NCBI GenBank assembly: GCA_904502235.1
Contig: CAJGDP010000027.1
Coordinates: 1 to 21,685, forward strand
DNA: 21,685 nt
Origin: an uncultured Bacteroidaceae bacterium
GTDB lineage: Bacteria > Bacteroidota > Bacteroidia > Bacteroidales > Bacteroidaceae
Direction: 5' to 3'
This document shows, piece after piece, positions 16,374-21,685 of this stretch. Numbering within the stretch: position 1 is the first letter of the stretch; every line of letters begins with the position of its first letter. The position numbers and the translations under genes were made by a program. The notes below the pieces were generated by a model. It saw nothing but the letters and a program-made list of their open reading frames with translations. It searched no databases and had not been told where the DNA came from.

Positions 16374-17591
16374 ATGAAAACCTTAAGGAAAATACTCCGC
16401 ATATTGCTGAAAAGCATTGCGGCAATCGTAATTGTAGCCACAATGGCCATTGTAGCTACAAGCGTAAGCCCGATATACGATTTTGCGGAACCAAAGCCGT
16501 TCAGCGGAGCCGACATATTCAATCCATACCGCAACCTCGACAGCACACATTGTTGGAAAAGAGCCAACTTCCATGTGCATACCCGTGTAGACGGCATTTT
16601 CAACGAATGCGACTACTCCGCTGCCGAAGCCTACATATACCACCTGAAACTGAACTACAACATCGTAACCTTTTCGAACCACAACGAGCTTACCCCACAC
16701 CCTTTTTACGACTATTTGCAGGTGAATGTATATGAACACGGTTACAATCTGTTCAAATTCCATAAATTGGTGTTCGGAAGCGATAAAGTGAACCGTTTCG
16801 ACCATCTTCTACCGCTCTTTGCATCACAAAGACAGTTCCAGTTCGACATGCTTGCAAAGGAGAGCGACATCATACAGTTCAACCACCCGTTGCGCACCAC
16901 AGGCACAACCAAGAGCCTGATGAGCAAGCTCGAAGGATACAACATAATTGAACTCGACTGTGGCAAAAGTACGGAAAATGAATTCTGGGATTGGGCTTTG
17001 AGTGCCGGACACTACAGTTTCGCCCTTGCCAACGACGACCTTCACTATATAGACCGCACCAGCCGTTTTGCACGTCGATGCAATTTCCTCTGCACTCCGA
17101 CACCGATATATTACGACATAAGGCAATGTCTGCTCGACGGCTGTTACTATTCAATGCGCCTTCCCGATTACGGCAACGGCGACTGGGGAGAAAAGATGCG
17201 TCGCAACCACGACCTTCCGTATGTAAAGGATATCGGTGCTAAGGGCGATACCATATACATAGCCCTGTCGATAAAAGCTGACAGCATAAAAGTATTCGGA
17301 CAGAACCACGCGACACTCTCAAAGACAACGGATTGCGACCATGCCACATACGTAATGCGGCCCGACGACCCCTATGCACGTTTTACGGCATATCTCACCA
17401 CCGGTGAAGTGATATACAGCAACCCCTTTGCACGCTACGACGCAAAAACAGCCGACAGCCCCATAAAAGCACCGCAACATAAAATAAATATACCTTTGAC
17501 CATATTGTTCAATGCCATACTGCTTGCATTGCTCGCACTTCTGGCATGGTTATTACATAAAACAATCAGATACAAAAAAAGTATAAGATGA
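16374..17591 (+). CDS. Membrane-anchored PHP-domain phosphoesterase
   Basis: A 405-residue protein starting at ATG 16374, 20 bases after the -7 box; upstream in-frame start codons precede or overlap that box. A transmembrane segment lies at about 9-33 and another at about 378-396, so the body is held at the membrane, probably on its periplasmic face. The body is a PHP metallo-phosphoesterase domain: H67-x-H69 and D73 (FHVHTRVDG), H103 (TFSNHNEL), E121-H122 (YEHG), H171 (FNHPLR), E193 and D222-x-H224 (NDDLHY), the set of ligands expected for a two- or three-metal centre. A beta-rich C-terminal part (about 290-370) follows. Its stop overlaps the start of the EptA-like gene (ATGA), so the two are translationally coupled. 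The substrate is unknown; hydrolysis of a phosphate ester in the envelope, related to phosphoethanolamine transfer, is inference. Confidence 0.85.
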   Translation: MKTLRKILRILLKSIAAIVIVATMAIVATSVSPIYDFAEPKPFSGADIFNPYRNLDSTHCWKRANFHVHTRVDGIFNECDYSAAEAYIYHLKLNYNIVTFSNHNELTPHPFYDYLQVNVYEHGYNLFKFHKLVFGSDKVNRFDHLLPLFASQRQFQFDMLAKESDIIQFNHPLRTTGTTKSLMSKLEGYNIIELDCGKSTENEFWDWALSAGHYSFALANDDLHYIDRTSRFARRCNFLCTPTPIYYDIRQCLLDGCYYSMRLPDYGNGDWGEKMRRNHDLPYVKDIGAKGDTIYIALSIKADSIKVFGQNHATLSKTTDCDHATYVMRPDDPYARFTAYLTTGEVIYSNPFARYDAKTADSPIKAPQHKINIPLTILFNAILLALLALLAWLLHKTIRYKKSIR

Positions 17592-19114
17592 GTGCAAAAT
17601 TCATACATAGCATTACCGGCAAAAGCCTGATACTTAGCCTGTTCACCACGCTCGCATTCCATATACCGGCATTCAAAGCCGTGCTTGACAACATAGAGAG
17701 TGGATGGAACGGAGTGCTGATATTCACAAGCGTAGCAATTCTGATGCTTGCTGTAAACTATTTCTTCTATTATCTTCTGCTATGGACCGGACGCATAGTG
17801 GGCAAGATTATCATTGCCTTCACATTTATTGCTGACGCAATAGCCCTCTATTTCATAAACACATACGAGGCACTCATCACAGACGCCATGATGGGCAACG
17901 TGTTCAACACCCGATACTCCGAAGCATCGGGATTCTTCTCATGGTCTATTCTACTATATGTGCTCCTGCTTGGCGTTCCACCCTGCATATTCCTATTCTT
18001 AAAGAAGACACAGTACGGAACATTCAAGAAGTTCCTAAAGAACATTGGTGTTTCACTGCTTATAATACTGCTGGTGGTACTTGCCAACATGCGTAACACC
18101 CTGTGGATAGACAACAACTCCACACAGCTGGGCAGCCTGCTGATGCCATGGTCGTATACCGTGAATTCAATACGCTATTACAACAAAGTAAAGAAACGCA
18201 ACCAGAAGGAGATACTCCTGCCCGATGCAACCTTCAAGAACGACAGCCGCGATGTATGCGTGCTCATAATCGGTGAGAGTGCACGACGCGGCAACTTCTC
18301 GCTCTACGGCTATGAACGCAACACCAATCCGTTGCTTGCAGGCGACAGCGTAACAGCATACATCGCCAACTCGGCAGCCACATACACAACAGCCGCCGTA
18401 AAGGCAATTCTCGACCACAAGGACACCAGCAAACTCTACGAAATCCTGCCCAACTACCTCTACCGCAACGGTGTGGATGTAGTATGGCGTTCATACAACT
18501 GGGGACAGCCACCGTTGCACATAGCAAAATACATAAACCATAACGGACTGGCAGAACGATACCCCGAAGCCGATAAACGATACGACGGATTGTTGCTTGC
18601 CGGACTACAAGAGGAGATTGAAGCGAACCAGAGCAAAAAACTCTTCATTGTTCTGCATTGTAGCACCAGCCATGGTCCCACATACAACCAGAAGTACCCT
18701 GCTGAATTCGAAGTATTCACCCCCGTATGCAACACCGTTGAAATATCAACGGCCGACAAGCAGGAACTCCTGAATGCCTACGACAACACAATCCTGTATA
18801 CCGACTATCTTGTACATTCGGTAATTGAGATACTCAAGCAGATTCCCGACCGACGTTGCTGTATGATGTATGTTTCCGACCATGGCGAATCGCTTGGCGA
18901 AGGCAACCTGTTCATGCACGGCATGCCCAAGAATGTAGCCCCCAAAGAACAGTTCGAAATACCGTTCATTGTGTGGCAGAACGACAGCAATACCCGCACA
19001 AAGGAACTCCCCGAAGTGGAACAGTTCTACGTATTCCACAGCGTAATGAACTACCTTGGCATGGAGAGCGAAATCTACAACGAGAACATGAACATCTTTG
19101 AACCCGTAAACTAA
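17588..19114 (+). CDS. EptA-like phosphoethanolamine transferase
   Basis: A 508-residue inner-membrane protein with five transmembrane segments (about 11-30, 43-65, 72-92, 118-138, 152-168) and a periplasmic sulfatase-fold domain. The zinc and catalytic signature is intact: E230 (LIIGESARRGNFSLYGYERNTNP), the Thr nucleophile probably T267 (ATYTTAAVKA), H362 (STSHGP), D431-H432 (SDHGES) and H444 (FMHGMP). Spacings agree with MCR-1 (E246, T285, H395, D465, H466, H478). The NSYDNTILYTDY-like motif is present (NAYDNTILYTDY). These enzymes move phosphoethanolamine from phosphatidylethanolamine to lipid A or similar targets, lowering negative surface charge and polymyxin binding. Most Cys that form disulfides in MCR-1 and EptA are absent. 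Its start overlaps the PHP gene. Confidence 0.88.
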   Translation: MSAKFIHSITGKSLILSLFTTLAFHIPAFKAVLDNIESGWNGVLIFTSVAILMLAVNYFFYYLLLWTGRIVGKIIIAFTFIADAIALYFINTYEALITDAMMGNVFNTRYSEASGFFSWSILLYVLLLGVPPCIFLFLKKTQYGTFKKFLKNIGVSLLIILLVVLANMRNTLWIDNNSTQLGSLLMPWSYTVNSIRYYNKVKKRNQKEILLPDATFKNDSRDVCVLIIGESARRGNFSLYGYERNTNPLLAGDSVTAYIANSAATYTTAAVKAILDHKDTSKLYEILPNYLYRNGVDVVWRSYNWGQPPLHIAKYINHNGLAERYPEADKRYDGLLLAGLQEEIEANQSKKLFIVLHCSTSHGPTYNQKYPAEFEVFTPVCNTVEISTADKQELLNAYDNTILYTDYLVHSVIEILKQIPDRRCCMMYVSDHGESLGEGNLFMHGMPKNVAPKEQFEIPFIVWQNDSNTRTKELPEVEQFYVFHSVMNYLGMESEIYNENMNIFEPVN

Positions 19115-19122
19115 TAACAATC

Positions 19123-19299
19123 ATGGAATTACCCAACGACCCTATGATGCTGTTCAGCACCGTTAACATGTACCTGCGCGACCGTTACGAAAGCCTTGAC
19201 ACACTATGCGCCGACCTTGATGTCGACCGTAATGAGTTAGAAGAAAAACTCCGCGCCGTAGGTTTCGAGTACAGCGCAGAGCACAATAAATTCTGGTAA
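19123..19299 (+). CDS. DUF4250 domain small protein
   Basis: A 58-residue protein (MELPNDPMMLFSTVNMYLRD to EYSAEHNKFW, then TAA). The opening LPNDPMML, the segment YESLDTLCADLDVDRNELEEKL and the ending GFEYSAEHNKFW match the compact DUF4250 family, common in Bacteroidales and Firmicutes and of unknown function. The middle looks like a small helix-turn-helix. It starts 8 bases after the EptA-like gene stop, so it is probably transcribed with it. DUF4250 genes occur in many contexts, so a functional link to lipid modification is weak. Confidence 0.85.
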   Translation: MELPNDPMMLFSTVNMYLRDRYESLDTLCADLDVDRNELEEKLRAVGFEYSAEHNKFW

Positions 19300-19324
19300 T
19301 GTGATAAAATGTGAAAAGTTGAAT

Positions 19325-19485
19325 AAAAAGAGCTGTTTTTAGGCTTGCGAAGCCCGAAAAAGCGCAGTTTACTAAGCGTAAATGCCATTGCGAGCGAGCA
19401 ATGTTTGCGACGACGGGAGCTTTAGCTCCCCAAAGGAGTGCCGAAGGCTAAGAGGGCAAGCGTAACGACAAAAGAGCCTTTTTAG
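19325..19485. repeat. Hairpin-rich non-coding element between imperfect direct repeats
   Basis: Three hairpins lie in a row: 19336-19361 (TTTTT/AAAAA plus GGCTT-GCG-AAGCC), 19386-19403 (CATTGC-GAGCGA-GCAATG) and 19415-19430 (GGGAGCT-TT-AGCTCCC, perfect). Similar sequences bound the stretch: AAAAAGAGCTGTTTTTAG at 19325-19342 and AAAAGAGCCTTTTTAG at 19470-19485, the latter overlapping the stop of the reductase gene. No open frame fits. It may be a REP-like dispersed repeat, a convergent terminator region or a structured RNA. Confidence 0.5.
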
Positions 19486-20354
19486 TCAGCTTCATTACCG
19501 ATTTCCACAAACAGCCTCAGCCCCGACATAGTATTGCTGAAACATATTGTACCGCCCGACGCGCGGAATATCCTGTCGGTGGAAATTGACAAATTGCGTA
19601 CATGTTCGGGGAAACGGTTATAGTCGGGTTGCAATAGCGGACCGGCATGCAAGCCCACAAGCATCTCGCAATAACAGCAGGCTGTTTCATAGGTATTCAT
19701 ATCATTCTCTGCGCCGTAATTATATACACCCATAGGCAGATTGAATGTCAGTGGCAGCAACTCAACCACTTCGCGCACCCATGTTATTCCGCGATATTCA
19801 CGCACCGGGAAAACCAAAGGAGTGCATTCATTTACAGCTTTAGCAATATTCAGCACAAAGTTTGCATGCACAGGCATTCCATACCGTTGCTTGTCGTACA
19901 TCCAAGTGGCACGCAACACCACAGCACCCGGGCAAAAGGCAAGTACGCGCTCCTCAGCCTCAAGCTTATGCCTGCCATATACATTCTCTGGAGAAACAGG
20001 CATATCTTCGGACAACAATCCATGTTCAAGATTACCGTTGTATACCTGGTCGCTCGAAAAGAAAATCAACTTTGCACCGCACATTGCCGAAGCACGCGCA
20101 ATGTTACACGCTCCCTCAACATTTACACGATAGCTCTCATCGGGATTCTGCTCACAATATCCCGTATTTGATATTGCGGCAAGATGCACCACCACATCGG
20201 GTGAATTCTGCACAAAATAACTGCTCACCGATGCGTAATCGGTAATATCAAGTTCTGAATGAGTGGGAGCAAGAATTTTATATTCATTGCGCCAACGCGC
20301 AACGACACGGCTTCCCACAAAACCGCTTGCACCGGTAACAAGAATCTTTTTCAT
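19482..20354 (-). CDS. SDR-family nucleotide-sugar reductase/epimerase (RmlD-like)
   Basis: A 290-residue cytosolic protein. I take ATG 20354 as start because it places the Rossmann motif at the very N-terminus (MKKILVTGASGFVGSRVVAR, GASGFVG at 8-14). Further SDR landmarks are DVVVHLAAISN (54-63), S100-S101 in FFSSDQVYNG, catalytic Y126-x-x-x-K130 (YGRHK) and the RATWMYD segment seen in RmlD-like proteins. RmlD reduces dTDP-4-keto-rhamnose; related enzymes act on other nucleotide sugars or as epimerases, and the substrate here cannot be fixed. No other sugar genes are adjacent, so it is not in an obvious rhamnose operon. A promoter ends only a few bases before the start. Confidence 0.83.
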   Translation of the reverse strand: MKKILVTGASGFVGSRVVARWRNEYKILAPTHSELDITDYASVSSYFVQNSPDVVVHLAAISNTGYCEQNPDESYRVNVEGACNIARASAMCGAKLIFFSSDQVYNGNLEHGLLSEDMPVSPENVYGRHKLEAEERVLAFCPGAVVLRATWMYDKQRYGMPVHANFVLNIAKAVNECTPLVFPVREYRGITWVREVVELLPLTFNLPMGVYNYGAENDMNTYETACCYCEMLVGLHAGPLLQPDYNRFPEHVRNLSISTDRIFRASGGTICFSNTMSGLRLFVEIGNEAD

Positions 20355-20358
20355 AGTG

Positions 20359-20389
20359 CGAAGATAAGGAAAAGTTCCACCATTACAAA
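20359..20389 (-). promoter_or_regulatory. Promoter of the reductase gene
   Basis: On the - strand, TTTG (20389-20386) and TATCTTCG (20366-20359) are separated by 19 bases, the ideal Bacteroidetes -33/-7 arrangement; the -7 differs from TAnnTTTG by one base. Only four bases separate the -7 box from the ATG at 20354, so the mRNA may have almost no leader. Confidence 0.65.
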
Positions 20390-20601
20390 TTATATGTAAC
20401 ACTCATTGTTACATTCCTGCCGGGGGTGCTGATGCCACAGCTGTAAGGGCGATAGCGCACGACAATCACAGAACATTCTCCGCAGACCACATCCTCGCCC
20501 ACCCCCGTTGATTCCACATCGTTATACACATATTCCAATCCATAGGAGAGATTCGCATTACTACCCAGGCTCTTGATAAAATTCACATTTGCACGGTATT
20601 A
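20383..20601 (-). pseudogene. Possible remnant of an outer-membrane receptor C-terminus
   Basis: A stop-free stretch of about 72 codons without a good start codon (only GTG at 20586) reads like the last strands of a TonB-dependent receptor. ANVNFIKSLGSNANLSYGLE and EYVYND are strand-like, and the end STPGRNVTMSVTYNL* resembles the frequent PGR...NY-F terminus of such barrels. No barrel, plug or signal sequence precedes it. I read it as the leftover of a deleted gene whose last codons now overlap the reductase promoter. It could also be chance. Confidence 0.4.
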
Positions 20602-20774
20602 TAACATCCTTTTGCAATAATTACAATTTTAAACCATTTTAGCAGAAAAAGAATCAGGTTCTCTATTGCAAAAACCACACTCCCCCAGGCCTGCTTAAAG
20701 CGTCTAAAACAGCCTATAATAAATAAATTTATTATCTTTTTTGCCCAGAACTGCAGAATTAAATAAAAAATCAC

Positions 20775-20782
20775 TATTTTTG
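20775..20782 (+). promoter_or_regulatory. Promoter -7 box of the secreted protein gene
   Basis: TATTTTTG matches TAnnTTTG exactly. No good TTTG lies 19-21 bases upstream; the nearest is at 20740-20743, 31 bases away. The start codon is 74 bases downstream, leaving a leader of about 70 bases. The 20602-20774 stretch before it is AT-rich and shows nothing else I can name. Confidence 0.5.
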
Positions 20783-20798
20783 TATGATATTTACATAA

Positions 20799-20818
20799 TT
20801 ATGCCTTATTTGGCATAA
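20799..20818 (+). promoter_or_regulatory. Hairpin in the 5' leader of the secreted protein gene
   Basis: TTATGCC (20799-20805) pairs with GGCATAA (20812-20818) over a 6-base loop, inside the transcribed leader 17 bases after the -7 box. No T run follows, so it is not a usual terminator; it may stabilise the 5' end of the mRNA or bind a regulator. Confidence 0.4.
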
Positions 20819-20856
20819 AACGGTACGGAAACAAACAAAAGAAAAAATAAACCATT

Positions 20857-21685
20857 ATGAAAAAACTAACATTTATTCTATCACTGCTGATGGTATTCGC
20901 AACCACAGCAATGGCGCAGGAGACTATCACTATTTCTGCAAGCCAAAATTTATCCCAGACATGGACATCGAACGGTAAGACCGACGAAACCGGTACTTAT
21001 GGTCCATGGGGCACAGATGTTATCGCCGATTATCCAACCGGTATTACCCCATCAAGCGGAAACGAAGTGCATATGGCAACAACATCTGTTACCATCGAAG
21101 AATTGGGACGTTTGAAATTCACATTCCAATATTCAAGCGGTAGTCACCGTTTGAATATTTTGGGAGTAGATTTGCTTAACGCAGAAAGCGAGGTTGTAGC
21201 AAGCGACTACCACAACGGACAAGCAGGTGGCAGTCACGTTAACAACACTTATACATTTATTGCTGCAGCCGGCACATATACAGTACGCTACTTTGTAGAA
21301 CACAACACAAGCGGTAACGACCTTAGACTAACCAACGGTACAATCACAGGAACACTTACCAACGTAGAAAAGACTAAGACCGCTATCAAGACTGAATTCG
21401 AGAGTTTCAGAAACACCGGTATGTTCACTGATAGCGAAATTGACGAAAGTGTTACAGCTATAGAAAAAGCAACAGTAACAAACGTTGATGAATTCAAGTT
21501 GTTGGAGACAACTCATTTCATCTATTTCTACAGCACTCTCAACGACAAGTGTTTTACATTCAACAGCAAAGGTCGCGAGACAACCAATGGCCATTATTTG
21601 GGTGTAAGTGGAATAAACACCAATGGAATCATGGATATGAATGCCACTAATGACAACGAACTCAAGAATATATGGAAGTTGGAAT
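20857..21685 (+). CDS. Secreted protein with beta-rich and lectin-like domains, 5' part
   Basis: The frame is open to the window edge; 276 codons are visible. A signal peptide (MKKLTFILSLLMVFATTAMA, cleaved before QE) is followed by a beta-rich domain to about residue 167 (LSQTWTSNGKTDETGTYGPW, FTFQYSSGSHRLNILGVDLL, GTYTVRYFVEHNTSGNDLRL), and a helical stretch (TKTAIKTEFESFRNTG). A segment starting near residue 225 reads TFNSKGRETTNGHYLGVSGI and ends NIWKLE, which is like the start of ricin-type beta-trefoil or similar carbohydrate-binding modules. Such architecture occurs in Bacteroides and Prevotella secreted surface proteins and glycosidases. The rest, and thus the catalytic part if any, is beyond the window. 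Start chosen by the signal peptide. Confidence 0.75.
   Translation, partial: MKKLTFILSLLMVFATTAMAQETITISASQNLSQTWTSNGKTDETGTYGPWGTDVIADYPTGITPSSGNEVHMATTSVTIEELGRLKFTFQYSSGSHRLNILGVDLLNAESEVVASDYHNGQAGGSHVNNTYTFIAAAGTYTVRYFVEHNTSGNDLRLTNGTITGTLTNVEKTKTAIKTEFESFRNTGMFTDSEIDESVTAIEKATVTNVDEFKLLETTHFIYFYSTLNDKCFTFNSKGRETTNGHYLGVSGINTNGIMDMNATNDNELKNIWKLE

Noticed and set aside
18275..18282. Ser in GESAR of the EptA-like enzyme as a changed nucleophile
   Set aside because: By spacing, the nucleophile is Thr267 in the later ATYTTAA motif, as in MCR-1 where it lies in the GTSTA motif. GE(S/T)AR provides the zinc-binding Glu, so Ser there is harmless.
20583..20774. A - strand open frame of 63 residues
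   Set aside because: It is AT-rich and mostly Ile/Phe/Lys, with no plausible promoter or family match; it is more likely non-coding DNA ahead of the last gene.

Overview
The window is chromosomal DNA from a member of the Bacteroidales (Bacteroides/Prevotella type). Several signals agree on this. Upstream elements fit the Bacteroidetes TAnnTTTG -7 box instead of a sigma-70 -10 box. There is a DnaK with a Gly/Gln-rich tail. Fimbrillin-type lipoproteins with DUF3575 and DUF5119 partners, a DUF4250 protein and Gram-negative outer-membrane proteins are also present. The species cannot be fixed from this sequence alone.

Layout. (1) Bases 3-967, + strand: the 3' end of dnaK with its terminator, then a small secreted helical protein with its own promoter, ending in a hairpin shared with the convergent operon. 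(2) Bases 968-16195, - strand: one long operon of ten genes for surface fimbriae of the Bacteroidales type V (fimbrillin, FimA/Mfa-like) class. In transcription order it encodes a DUF3575 outer-membrane protein with a lysine-rich tail, a DUF5119 lipoprotein, four fimbrillin-like lipoproteins, a second short DUF3575 protein, an OmpA-like/repeat protein, a large outer-membrane beta-barrel protein and a TPR-like secreted protein. Genes are separated by a few to 44 bases or overlap (TAATG, TGATG). (3) Bases 16318-19299, + strand, divergent: a membrane-anchored PHP-type phosphoesterase whose stop overlaps the start (ATGA) of an EptA-like phosphoethanolamine transferase, followed by a 58-residue DUF4250 protein. 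(4) Bases 19325-19485: a non-coding stretch rich in hairpins. (5) Bases 19482-20389, - strand: an SDR/RmlD-like reductase with a good promoter very close to its start codon, preceded by what looks like the decayed C-terminus of an outer-membrane receptor. (6) From 20775: promoter, leader hairpin and the 5' part of a secreted protein that runs off the window.

How it works together. The operon appears to encode a complete pilus machine. The fimbrillins would be exported as lipoproteins, processed at an Arg (S/T-R-A/G motif 31-45 residues after the lipidated Cys in all four) and polymerised by strand exchange. The DUF3575, OmpA-like, barrel and TPR proteins are candidate outer-membrane and periplasmic assembly or anchoring parts. 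The fourth gene, the Ala-rich 367-residue fimbrillin, uses strongly optimised codons and is probably the major shaft subunit. The most notable regulatory feature is a run of 20 A/T bases exactly where the -33 element of the operon promoter should lie, which suggests phase variation by slipped-strand mispairing. The divergent PHP-EptA pair would alter the outer-membrane lipid surface.

No stretch above 300 bases lacks a gene. The longest gaps are 16091-16373 and 20602-20856, and both are described. No tRNA, rRNA, CRISPR array or transposase was seen.
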